The notes: generated from the letters alone by a model not told the origin. A stretch of 7,415 bases of DNA from Desulfobacterales bacterium (GCA_029940345.1 JAOZRC010000259.1:1-7415), one strand, 5' to 3'; positions 1 through 7,303 are shown, counted from the stretch's first letter. Numbers and translations are program-made.

Positions 1-1688
1 TTTTAGAATATTTTCATCATGCCGCTTTGGAAGCGGCCCATCGCCGCACCATGTCCACGGTGCTTTTAGGCCAGCGCCGTATGGGGAAAACGGAAATTTT
101 CAAGCGGGTGGTGAACCGGATTTTTGCCGAACAGAATCCGAAGGACCCGTATGCGGTCATACCGGTGTATTACTGTTTTTCCGATAAAAGAACTGATCCC
201 ACAACCTTTGCCAGAGGCTATCTTGAAAACTTTATCAGGTATTACATCGCCTTTTATACGTCCGATCCCCAGCTTATCCGCACTGGCACCAAAGGCGACC
301 AATTAAAAAAAATTGCGAAAACCTGTAAAACGCAAATGCCGAACCCAAAAACCTTCGAATGGATGCTCCATATACTTGACGTGGTTGAGAAAGGCCAGGC
401 GGTCAGACCGCATCGTGATGCCCTGATGACGCCTCGATCTGTGTCAGATAATGACGAAACCACGATAGTGATGTTTTTGGACGAATTTCAGAACACCCGT
501 TTGCCTCAATCAGATTTTGACATCATGGGTGCGATGCGGAAAACGATGGAATCGCCCACATGCCCTCATTTTGTGATCAATTCGTCCATTTTCGGAAGAA
601 TTCATGGTATGAACATCAAAGCCATGTCCGGTTACTGGGGGACGGAGTTGACCCGTAAAGCCGCCGAATATTATAAAGCGGATATTACCGAACTGATGGC
701 GCCTGTCATCGCTAACCGATGCGGCGGCAACCCCTTTTATATCACAGCGGTGGTCCGGCAGGCGGCCAAACTGAAAGATAAAATCTGGGATGAGGAGCAA
801 CTTAACCGTATCCTGGCTGTGGATATCTCTTCCGGTTTTATCTGGGGAGAACTCAGTGATCAGGTAACACGTTGGATCGAGCGTATTAATGAACACGGCA
901 TCACCAAACAGATTCTCTATCTGTCAGCGCTGGATGAAAACACCGAGGAAGATAAAAAGGGACGCCTGAACGTAGAACGCATTCGCAGAGAGGTGAAACA
1001 GCGCGAGGGCCGTGATGTCACGCCAGAGGCTGTCAAAGAAGTGCTGATCAAACTGGCGCGCGGTGATCTGGTGGAATACCTCGAATTGGGCGGGTGGTTC
1101 CGCCGTATCAAAGACCCTGTTCTCGTGGAATTTCTAAAAGTATGGGGACGAATCGAGGTGGGCGGACAGCATGCTGATCAGGTGCAAAATGAATTGGTAA
1201 AAGAATATATGACTTACAAACGGCGCGTCCGCGAATATAAAGGGTATCTGGCGGAAGTGCATATCGCCCAGGTTTTGTTGAACGGCCAGCGCAAGCTTTT
1301 GCCCGGCGCTTTTTTTAACAGTCCCGAAGATATTCAGATGCCGAGCATGTTTTTCTTTGTCCATCAGCGGTACCGTCTCAGTTCCGGCAAAGGGCGTGAA
1401 ATCGACGTGATCGGTGCGGCCGGGCCGGAGCAGTGGGTGTGCCAGAGCAAATGGTTAAAAGGCAAAAAGGTCGGAATCGCAGTTCTCAAAGAGTTACAGG
1501 CGCAGGCTGAACAGCTTGATGAAGATATGGGGCAGCCGCCGATTATCCGTAAATGGCTGTTCGCCAACGATGGCTTGACCACCCCGGCCAGGACTTATGC
1601 TGAAAATCAGGGGATACTGTGGTCAGCACGCCCGGAATTTGATGAACTGCTTAAATATCTCAGTTTAAGACCGTTGCCGAACCTGTAG
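1..1688 (+). CDS. P-loop ATPase fused to PD-(D/E)XK nuclease-like domain (5' partial)
   Basis: The frame is open to the left window edge (first whole codon at base 3), so the true start lies outside; the TTG at 27 is only the first possible start codon inside. Residues are numbered from that TTG. Walker A is GQRRMGKT (15-22), only about 14 residues in, so roughly 20-40 N-terminal residues are probably missing. Walker B is TIVMFLDEFQN (146-156). A CGGNPFYI motif (232-239) resembles the lid-region CGG-P motif of archaeal-type and STAND ATPases. Residues about 290-375 look like a winged helix. The C-terminal part (about 400-553) has E410 in a helix (YLAEVHIAQ), then REIDVIG with D460, then QSK (473-475). 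This is the E...D...QxK pattern of Mrr-like PD-(D/E)XK nucleases. The layout resembles the ATPase_2/DUF234 group. Activity as an ATP-regulated DNA nuclease in defence or element maintenance is inference. It is more GC-rich than the genes after 3373 and separated from them by mobile repeats, so it is probably not part of the polysaccharide pathway. Confidence 0.8.
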   Translation, partial: LEYFHHAALEAAHRRTMSTVLLGQRRMGKTEIFKRVVNRIFAEQNPKDPYAVIPVYYCFSDKRTDPTTFARGYLENFIRYYIAFYTSDPQLIRTGTKGDQLKKIAKTCKTQMPNPKTFEWMLHILDVVEKGQAVRPHRDALMTPRSVSDNDETTIVMFLDEFQNTRLPQSDFDIMGAMRKTMESPTCPHFVINSSIFGRIHGMNIKAMSGYWGTELTRKAAEYYKADITELMAPVIANRCGGNPFYITAVVRQAAKLKDKIWDEEQLNRILAVDISSGFIWGELSDQVTRWIERINEHGITKQILYLSALDENTEEDKKGRLNVERIRREVKQREGRDVTPEAVKEVLIKLARGDLVEYLELGGWFRRIKDPVLVEFLKVWGRIEVGGQHADQVQNELVKEYMTYKRRVREYKGYLAEVHIAQVLLNGQRKLLPGAFFNSPEDIQMPSMFFFVHQRYRLSSGKGREIDVIGAAGPEQWVCQSKWLKGKKVGIAVLKELQAQAEQLDEDMGQPPIIRKWLFANDGLTTPARTYAENQGILWSARPEFDELLKYLSLRPLPNL

Positions 1689-1718
1689 GAGGTTGTCAAC
1701 TACTTTTTCATGCGATTG

Positions 1719-1855
1719 GGCATCCTTCATATTGTGCTAAAAGTAGTTTACACTTTATATATCGTCCCTACGGGACTTGGCGCTTTAGCAGGCTTTTTTC
1801 TATAGATATTATGTCCCTAACGGGACAAAGTGTAAACCGACAAATGAAGGATGCC
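1719..1855 (+). mobile_element. MITE-like palindromic element, copy 1 (137 bp) with 8-bp target duplication
   Basis: The ends are a perfect 12-bp terminal inverted repeat, GGCATCCTTCAT (1719-1730) and ATGAAGGATGCC (1844-1855). The element is flanked on both sides by the direct repeat TGCGATTG (1711-1718 and 1856-1863), which is what a transposition target-site duplication looks like. Inside, GTTTACACTTT (1746-1756) pairs with AAAGTGTAAAC (1827-1837). Two small hairpins lie within these arms, GTCCCTACGGGAC (1764-1776) and GTCCCTAACGGGAC (1813-1826). It has no coding capacity, so it must have been moved by a transposase encoded elsewhere. The parent family is not identifiable from this window. 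A second copy lies in the opposite orientation at 3150-3288. Confidence 0.88.
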
Positions 1856-1876
1856 TGCGATTGCCCTGAATACTTA

Positions 1877-1905
1877 TTGCTTCTTGTGAATCAAAAAGAT
1901 ATAAT
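1877..1905 (+). promoter_or_regulatory. Sigma-70-like promoter for the aminotransferase gene
   Basis: A perfect -10 box TATAAT (1900-1905) lies 17 bp downstream of a TTGCTT -35-like box (1877-1882). The expected transcription start is about 1911-1913, which leaves a short leader before the GTG at 1929 and argues against translation from the TTG at 1911. The promoter lies just outside the right target duplication of MITE copy 1, in host sequence rather than in the element. It is predicted from sequence only. Confidence 0.55.
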
Positions 1906-1928
1906 ATGATTTGAAATGGAAAAGAAAC

Positions 1929-3119
1929 GTGCATAAATTAGCGTTAGATGGCGGAACACCGGTACGAACAAAAGATAACTTCCTCGTATTCGGAGCGCCG
2001 GTAATTGAAGAACCTGAGATTGAAGCTGTTGTCGCTTGTATGCGCCGCCGTTGGATTGGCGCCGGGCCCAAGGTGCGTGAATTTGAAGAGGAATTTAAAA
2101 AGTGGAAAGGCTCCCAGCACGCTATCGCTTTAAACTCATGCACCGCGGCATTACATCTTTCCATGCTTGCCGCCGGAATCGGGCCGGGCGATGAAGTGAT
2201 TACATCCCCCATGACTTTTTGCGCCACCGTCAACGCCATTATCCACAGCGGCGCAACGCCGGTTTTGGCCGATTGCGACCGGCACACCATGAATATTCTT
2301 CCCGATGAGATTGAAAACAAGGTTTCAGCGCGAACCAAAGCGATTATGCCGGTTCATTTCGCGGGACGCTGTTGTGATATGCAAGCGATTATGGACATCG
2401 CCCGGCAATATGACCTTCTGGTGATCGAAGACTGCGCCCATGCCGTTGAATCACGCTTTCACAATCAGAATGCAGGCCGTTTTGGCGATATCGGTTGTTT
2501 CAGCTTCTATGTCACAAAAAATATAATCACAGGTGAAGGCGGCATGATTATCACCGATAATGACCGTTTTACCGAAAAAATCAAAGTGCTGGGCCTGCAC
2601 GGTATGAGCAAAGACGCCTGGAAGCGCTTTTCAGATGAAGGCTATAAGCATTACCACGTGGTTCAGGCCGGTTATAAGTACAATATGACAGATATGCAGG
2701 CGGTCATCGGAATCTGTCAATTGCAAAGAGTGAATCAATATTGGCAGCTTCGTGAGCGGATTTGGCGCCAATATAACGATGCTTTTGCAAAACAGCCTTG
2801 TATTTTGCCCCCGGAACCAGAGCCTGATACACAGCATGCGTATCATCTGTACACACCCCTGATTGATATTGAAAAAACAGGTAAAAGCAGGGACTGGGTG
2901 CTGCACGCCCTTACAGCCGAAAATATCGGTGTTGGTGTTCATTACATCCCTGTTCATTTGCATCCCTATTATCGCAAAATGTTTGGCTGGCAAAAAGGCG
3001 ATTTCCCTAATGCCGAGTGGATTGGTGAACGAACGCTTTCCCTCCCCTTGTCTGCCGGTCTGAGTGAAAAAGATGCTGATGATGTTATTGAAGCCTTCCA
3101 TAAAGTCCTTGTTAATTGA
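1929..3119 (+). CDS. DegT/DnrJ/EryC1/StrS family sugar-nucleotide aminotransferase
   Basis: A 396-residue PLP-dependent aminotransferase, the usual length for the family. It transfers an amino group, normally from glutamate, to a keto-sugar nucleotide in the cytoplasm. The N-terminus VHKLALDGGTPVR matches the typical family start. NSCTAALHL (69-77) is the phosphate-binding region. IEDCAHAVE (167-175) carries the PLP-ring aspartate D168. FSFYVTKNIITGEGGM (192-206) carries the Schiff-base lysine K197, and YNMTDMQAVIG (251-261) is a late conserved motif, so the enzyme looks intact. I chose GTG 1929 because the predicted promoter would start transcription at or after the TTG at 1911, because GGAAAAG precedes the GTG, and because family members begin here. 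A start at 1911 would add 6 residues. The exact sugar (4-amino-dideoxy, perosamine-like or other) cannot be told from sequence. The gene sits between two inverted MITE copies, upstream of the wzm/wzt export genes. Confidence 0.92.
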   Translation: MHKLALDGGTPVRTKDNFLVFGAPVIEEPEIEAVVACMRRRWIGAGPKVREFEEEFKKWKGSQHAIALNSCTAALHLSMLAAGIGPGDEVITSPMTFCATVNAIIHSGATPVLADCDRHTMNILPDEIENKVSARTKAIMPVHFAGRCCDMQAIMDIARQYDLLVIEDCAHAVESRFHNQNAGRFGDIGCFSFYVTKNIITGEGGMIITDNDRFTEKIKVLGLHGMSKDAWKRFSDEGYKHYHVVQAGYKYNMTDMQAVIGICQLQRVNQYWQLRERIWRQYNDAFAKQPCILPPEPEPDTQHAYHLYTPLIDIEKTGKSRDWVLHALTAENIGVGVHYIPVHLHPYYRKMFGWQKGDFPNAEWIGERTLSLPLSAGLSEKDADDVIEAFHKVLVN

Positions 3120-3149
3120 ATTCAATTGAAAAAAAGGATATGTAATCCA

Positions 3150-3288
3150 AGCATCCTTCTTTGACGAGTTAACACTTTGACCCGTTAGGGACTTAATATC
3201 TATAGAAAAAAGCTTATCAATACAACAAGTCCCGTAGGGACTAAATAGAAAAAGTGTAAACTACTTCAAAGCGAAGTTGAAGGATGCC
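3150..3288 (-). mobile_element. MITE-like palindromic element, copy 2 (139 bp), inverted relative to copy 1
   Basis: The termini are GCATCCTTC (3151-3159) and GAAGGATGC (3279-3287). The outermost base at 3150 is A where copy 1 has G. The flanks are GTAATCCA (3142-3149) and ATAATCCA (3289-3296), a 7-of-8 match that reads as a slightly decayed target duplication. Read on the minus strand it aligns with copy 1 over almost its whole length. Identical blocks include the TAGTTTACACTTT arm (here AAAGTGTAAACTA, 3251-3263), the hairpin GTCCCGTAGGGAC (3229-3241), and a 20-bp core at 3194-3213 matching 1792-1811. The second hairpin, GACCCGTTAGGGAC (3179-3192), carries one change that weakens its outer stem. 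It is non-coding and lies between the aminotransferase and the wzm-type gene. Confidence 0.85.
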
Positions 3289-3372
3289 ATAATCCATAAC
3301 GGAATTGATGGCAGGCGATTTACATATCGGACGATACTCTCACACCCCTAAAAAGACTTTGAGATTACGTAA

Positions 3373-4215
3373 ATGGATAATCAACATATACGCTTACAAC
3401 CCTCAAAAGGATGGATTTCTCTTCAGCTTGATGAATTATGGAATTACAGGGAATTGCTGTATTTTTTAACATGGAGAGATGTCAAGGTGCGTTATAAGCA
3501 GACTGTTCTAGGAGCGGCATGGGCCGTTTTGCAGCCTTTTCTTACCATGATAATTTTTACAATATTTTTCGGTAAAATGGCAAATGTAGGGTCAGATGGG
3601 TTGCCATATCCGATATTTTCGTATGCCGGCCTTCTTCCCTGGACCTTTTTTGCTCAGGGATTGAGCCAGTCTTCCAACAGTCTTGTAGGTTCTGCTAATC
3701 TTCTCAAAAAAATATATTTTCCTCGATTGGTAATTCCGATTTCCTCGGTTCTGGCTCCTGCTGTTGATTTTTTTATTGCATTTGCAGTACTTCTAATCAT
3801 GATGGTATGGTATGGCATTATACCGGGAATAAGGGTGATATTCCTGCCGTTTCTGCTTATACTTACATTTACAACTGCTTTAGGAACCGGCATGTGGCTT
3901 TCTGCCATGAATGTGCAGTTCAGGGATATTAAATATGTTATACCTTTTTTTATTCAAATATGGCTTTTTGCCACACCGGTTATTTATCCTGCAAGCAAAG
4001 TATTTACTTTTATGGAACAGAGGGGTATCCCAGTCTGGCTTTTCGGCTTGAATCCCTTAACCGGAATAGTTGAAGGATTCAGATGGTGTCTTCTGGGAAC
4101 AGGGTCTCGATCTTTTTCAATCATGGTAGCCAGCACTATTGTTTCTTTTTCACTTTTCATTTCAGGTGTTTATTATTTTCGCAGAATGGAAAGAACATTT
4201 GCGGATGTGGTTTGA
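3373..4215 (+). CDS. wzm: Polysaccharide ABC-2 type export permease (Wzm-like)
   Basis: A 280-residue integral membrane protein of the TagG/RfbA/Wzm family, the usual length. It would form the inner-membrane channel that, as a homodimer with two Wzt subunits, moves a lipid-linked polysaccharide to the periplasm. The N-terminal amphipathic region has the family motif RDVKVRYKQTVLGAAWAVLQP-like (35-55). By eye there are about six hydrophobic segments (around 47-67, 82-97, 120-146, 153-178, 190-206 and 245-268). The C-terminal motif NPLTGIVEGFRW (227-238) is also typical. The ATG at 3373 has only a weak upstream GAG (3361-3363). The stop is 5 bases before the next gene, so translation is probably coupled. 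MITE copy 2 lies upstream, and I found no convincing promoter between 3289 and 3372. Confidence 0.93.
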   Translation: MDNQHIRLQPSKGWISLQLDELWNYRELLYFLTWRDVKVRYKQTVLGAAWAVLQPFLTMIIFTIFFGKMANVGSDGLPYPIFSYAGLLPWTFFAQGLSQSSNSLVGSANLLKKIYFPRLVIPISSVLAPAVDFFIAFAVLLIMMVWYGIIPGIRVIFLPFLLILTFTTALGTGMWLSAMNVQFRDIKYVIPFFIQIWLFATPVIYPASKVFTFMEQRGIPVWLFGLNPLTGIVEGFRWCLLGTGSRSFSIMVASTIVSFSLFISGVYYFRRMERTFADVV

Positions 4216-4220
4216 TTACA

Positions 4221-5444
4221 ATGACAGATATTGCAATAAAAATAGAAAATCTTTCTAAAAAGTATCTGATCGGTGCGCAAAGCAGCCAGTATGATACTTT
4301 CCGTGACTTGCTAATGAACGGATTAACATCTCCATTCAAAAAAATGAGGGACATTATTCGAGGCCTACCTACAGGTGCAGCAGGGCTGACTGAAACAATC
4401 TGGGCGCTAAAAGATATTTCGTTTGATGTCAAAAAAGGAGAAATTGTCGGCATAATCGGACGAAACGGTGCTGGCAAATCAACTTTGCTAAAAATTTTAT
4501 CCAGAATTACAGAACCGACTGAAGGATATGCGGATATTTACGGCAGAGTGGGCTCTCTTCTGGAGGTAGGTACAGGGTTTCATCCCGAGTTGACAGGCAG
4601 GGAAAATATATATTTAAACGGCTCCATACTTGGGATGAAAAAGGAGGAAATAATCAGAAAGTTCGATGAAATTATCGCATTTGCTGAAATTGAAAAATTT
4701 CTTGATACACCAGTAAAGCATTTTTCCAGTGGTATGTATATGCGTCTGGCTTTTGCTGTGGCTGCTCATCTTGAGCCTGAAATTCTTGTTATTGATGAAG
4801 TATTGGCTGTCGGAGACATTGAGTTTCAGAAAAAATGTTTAGGAAAAATGGGGGACGTAGCAGCGGAGGGGAGGACGGTTTTGTTTGTAAGTCATAATAT
4901 GAGTCAGATAAGACGGCTTTGTACGCGAGGCTTGTGGCTTAAAAACGGAAAGTGTGTATATGAAGGAAGTGTTGAAGACGCAATTAGCTCTTATCAGCTT
5001 AGTTTCCTGAATAATAATGACACAGAAGCAGATTCCGGATTTATAAGTTGGCGGATTGTTAATTCTAAACATGAAAAGCCTCATACTATCTATGATGAAG
5101 GAGAAGTTGAAGTTGAAATTATTTTGGTAGTTGATAAACCAATTCTGAATGGTACATTTGCACTTGTGCTACAACCATCTGATGGTAATAAAATAGCTGG
5201 TTGGGGTGAGTCAGGGATAAAATGTGATACCGGTACATATAATCTGAATTGCCGATTTTCTACATTCCCGCTTCGTCCCGGTATATATCAATGGTATGTA
5301 AGTTTATGGGACGGGGGAAAAAAAATTGATGTAAATAATCTTTATCCTGAGCTTGTTGTAAGTTGTAAAGATCATAGCACATTAAAAGAGCCATGGGCAG
5401 GCTTTTTAAATATTCCTTGCTCAATTCAGGTATATAAACCTTAA
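4221..5444 (+). CDS. wzt: Polysaccharide ABC exporter ATPase with C-terminal glycan-binding domain (Wzt-like)
   Basis: A 407-residue cytoplasmic ATPase partner of the Wzm permease. The nucleotide-binding domain has Walker A GRNGAGKST (80-88), the Wzt-specific segment LLEVGTGFHPELTGRENI (113-130), the signature FSSGMYMRL (168-176), Walker B ILVIDEVLAVGD (188-199) and the switch histidine H225 (FVSHNM). An insertion at about 20-60, before WALKDISF, is common in this subfamily. Residues about 265-407 form a beta-rich extension matching the Wzt C-terminal domain. In E. coli O8/O9a-type systems that domain binds the modified non-reducing end of the glycan and licenses export. I chose ATG 4221 because MTDIAIKIENLSKKY is the normal start of the fold; the frame extends upstream, but only by overlapping the permease gene. 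The next gene follows after 18 bases. Confidence 0.93.
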   Translation: MTDIAIKIENLSKKYLIGAQSSQYDTFRDLLMNGLTSPFKKMRDIIRGLPTGAAGLTETIWALKDISFDVKKGEIVGIIGRNGAGKSTLLKILSRITEPTEGYADIYGRVGSLLEVGTGFHPELTGRENIYLNGSILGMKKEEIIRKFDEIIAFAEIEKFLDTPVKHFSSGMYMRLAFAVAAHLEPEILVIDEVLAVGDIEFQKKCLGKMGDVAAEGRTVLFVSHNMSQIRRLCTRGLWLKNGKCVYEGSVEDAISSYQLSFLNNNDTEADSGFISWRIVNSKHEKPHTIYDEGEVEVEIILVVDKPILNGTFALVLQPSDGNKIAGWGESGIKCDTGTYNLNCRFSTFPLRPGIYQWYVSLWDGGKKIDVNNLYPELVVSCKDHSTLKEPWAGFLNIPCSIQVYKP

Positions 5445-5462
5445 TAATAAGTTGGATAGGGT

Positions 5463-6132
5463 ATGAAAAGCTTTTTATCAATGTTATACCATAATTTTAA
5501 TTCATGGGCGTGTGATTGGCCATTTACACGTACTGATTTAAAATATTACATATCACAACAAAAAATTAATCTTAAAGGTATCACCATAAATGCAGGCAGC
5601 GGTACAAAAAATTATAATATAGATGCTGAATTTGAGATAGCAATTGATATAATGCCAAATACTGATACTGACATAGTAGGAGATTTACATTATATACCCT
5701 TGAGAGATAAAACAGTTAAAATATTTTAGCAATATGCGTTCTCGAACATGTTACAAATCCTTTTCAGGTTATTAAAGAATTTGCCAGAATATTGGATAGA
5801 GAAGGTGTCTTAATTGTGGAAGTGCCATTTATAAATCCGATCCATGCAGCGCCTTTTGATTTCTGGAGATTTACAATAGACGGTCTGAAACTGCTACTTA
5901 CAAGTAATAGTTTTGAAATTCAAGATGTTAAGATCACTCAACCAGAATATTATGGAATATTATGGATTTTTTGGCAAAAGGCAAAAAAATTGCATTCACT
6001 CCTGTTCGTATTGTCTTACTATTGTTTATTAAAATTATGAGCATAATGCTTGGGCTGCATAAAAAACGTTTCTGGCATGTAGATAATAATAAGCAATATT
6101 CTCAGTTTATTATAACAGCAACAAAAAGATAG
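5463..6132 (+). pseudogene. SAM-dependent methyltransferase gene broken by two apparent frameshifts
   Basis: Three overlapping frames read as one class I methyltransferase. The first (5463-5729) gives 88 residues with motif I NAGSGT (43-48), acidic D62 and GDLHYIPLRD. It ends at TAG 5727-5729. Shifting back one base at 5726 continues as LAICVLEHVTNPFQVIKEF, then VEVPFINPIHAAPFDFWRF, both typical of this family, and stops at 6040. A further one-base shift near 5945-5970 continues as FLAKGKKIAFTPVRI and ends FIITATKR at TAG 6130-6132, ten bases before the next gene. Adding one base at each site gives 672 bases, or 223 residues, a plausible full length. The start ATG 5463 has GGA (5454-5456) upstream. 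The likely role was methylation of a sugar in the exported glycan (inference). The second lesion is less certain, because the protein could end at 6040. Sequencing error is an alternative explanation for both. Confidence 0.8.
5945..5966 (+). repeat. 10-bp tandem duplication inside the broken methyltransferase gene
   Basis: GAATATTATG occurs twice in direct tandem (5945-5954 and 5955-5964), followed by GA, giving 2.2 copies. It lies exactly where the second reading-frame change is inferred and is followed by a run of six T (5967-5972). A 10-bp duplication alone does not give the observed frame offset. A duplication plus one extra T, or a single-base loss, would. Confidence 0.7.
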
Positions 6133-6142
6133 GGAAACCACC

Positions 6143-7303
6143 ATGCATATAGTGTATGTAATTGCCCCTGCCGGGGGGCCTGAAGCATATGTCAAGACAA
6201 TAATGCCGTATCTTGAAAAGCTGGGACATCGTGTATCAATTGTTTATACAACATCTTCTGATAATATAACAAATTTTTTTCCAGATAATGTTGAAATCCG
6301 CCACTGTCAGCCAAGTTCCTTACACTATTATTTAAGTAAAATTACAGGAGATTTCAGGGCCTGGGCCCGACGTCTGCGAGCATGGGAAATGAGTCGTGCA
6401 ATCAGCCGGTCAATACTTGATATTGAGTATGTTGAACCGGTTGACATTGTGGAGATTACTGAAGGGATTCCAGTTTCGTTCCTGCGTAAACGATGGACAA
6501 TTGTTGTAAGAGCACATGGTTCTAACTGGACTTTTGACTATTTTTGCAAAGATGCTAAACAACAAAACAGCCAGTTTTTGATAAGATTACAGGCAAGTCA
6601 GTTGAAAGGGGCTCATAAAGTAAGTTCAATAAGCCGTCATTTGGCAGACCATATCAATGAATTTTGTAATTTCCCGAAAAAGAAAAACGATGTTATTCCT
6701 TATCCTGTTGATCTTGATAAGTTTAAACCTTCATATTTATTTAAAAAGCCGTTGACCCTATTAAGTGTGGGGCGTCTGGAACACAGAAAAGGTACAGACA
6801 CTCTTTTAAAAGCGATGCTTCATGTATGGAAGCGATTTCCTGACATTGAAGTTGTTTTTTTAGGGGAAGAAGCTGAGTTTAGCAAGTCCCATCTGATTAA
6901 GATGGTTCCGCCTGATAAGCAGGCTCAAGTTATTTTACCAGGATTTGTCAACCATGACAGTCTGCCTGCTTATTATCAGGATTCAGTAATATATATAGCC
7001 CCGACACAGTATGAAACTTTTGGTTATACAGTTCTTGAAGCAATGGCTTGCGGAAAACCGGTCATCAGTACCAAAGTCGGGGCAGTGCCTGAACTGGTTG
7101 AAAACGGCAAAAATGGCTTTCTGGTGCCTTTTGGCTGTACAGATTCTTTGAAAAAGGCAATTTTACATTTGCTGTCCAATCCCGATTTGATCAAAAGTAT
7201 GGGAATGGCGTCAAGGACAAAGAGTATGGAATACAATATTGAAAGCATTGTTAAATGTCTGGAAAACTTTTATATGCAGGCGATCAATGGAGATAAAAGG
7301 TGA
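6143..7303 (+). CDS. GT4-family glycosyltransferase
   Basis: A 386-residue GT-B glycosyltransferase, probably cytoplasmic or membrane-peripheral, that would add a sugar from a nucleotide donor to the growing glycan. The N-terminal domain starts MHIVYVIAPAGGPEAY, with a glycine-rich acceptor-side loop at 10-13 and a GHRVSIVYT strand. The C-terminal donor domain begins near TLLSVGRLEHRKG (205-217). It holds the family EX7E motif in YETFGYTVLEAMACGKPVI, with E291 and E299, followed by GAVPELVENGKNGFLVP (313-329). The C-terminal helix is present, so the gene looks intact. AGGGA (6131-6135) lies 7 bases before the ATG and overlaps the last codon of the disrupted methyltransferase. The donor and acceptor sugars cannot be read from sequence. 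Confidence 0.93.
   Translation: MHIVYVIAPAGGPEAYVKTIMPYLEKLGHRVSIVYTTSSDNITNFFPDNVEIRHCQPSSLHYYLSKITGDFRAWARRLRAWEMSRAISRSILDIEYVEPVDIVEITEGIPVSFLRKRWTIVVRAHGSNWTFDYFCKDAKQQNSQFLIRLQASQLKGAHKVSSISRHLADHINEFCNFPKKKNDVIPYPVDLDKFKPSYLFKKPLTLLSVGRLEHRKGTDTLLKAMLHVWKRFPDIEVVFLGEEAEFSKSHLIKMVPPDKQAQVILPGFVNHDSLPAYYQDSVIYIAPTQYETFGYTVLEAMACGKPVISTKVGAVPELVENGKNGFLVPFGCTDSLKKAILHLLSNPDLIKSMGMASRTKSMEYNIESIVKCLENFYMQAINGDKR

Noticed and set aside
1764..1800. Rho-independent terminator from the GTCCCTACGGGAC hairpin and the later T run
   Set aside because: The T run at 1794-1799 is 17 bases beyond the stem, and no strong GC-rich stem directly precedes it.
1764..1826. CRISPR-like repeats from the recurring GTCCC...GGGAC motifs
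   Set aside because: There are only two short palindromes per element, with no regular spacing or spacers; they are internal hairpins of the element.
1911..1928. TTG at 1911 as aminotransferase start
   Set aside because: The predicted promoter would start transcription at about this base, and family members begin near the GTG at 1929.
1874..2338. 154-residue minus-strand open frame
   Set aside because: It is antisense to the start of the aminotransferase gene and its promoter, with low-complexity, motif-free translation.
2631..3125. 164-residue minus-strand open frame
   Set aside because: It lies inside the intact aminotransferase gene, shows no recognisable motif, and is explained as a shadow frame.
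1711..3296. One composite transposon carrying the aminotransferase gene
   Set aside because: Each element copy has its own, different target duplication directly at its ends, and no common duplication flanks the whole unit.
3319..3338. Promoter TTTACA...GATACT upstream of wzm
   Set aside because: The spacing between the two boxes is only 8 bases, too short for a sigma-70 promoter.
4083..4220. Upstream extension of the Wzt frame to 4083
   Set aside because: It would add 46 residues unlike the family and overlap the permease gene; the ATG at 4221 gives the normal N-terminus.
5720..5730. Programmed -1 ribosomal frameshift in the methyltransferase gene
   Set aside because: The bases around the stop do not form a canonical X XXY YYZ slippery heptamer, and a second frame change is needed downstream.
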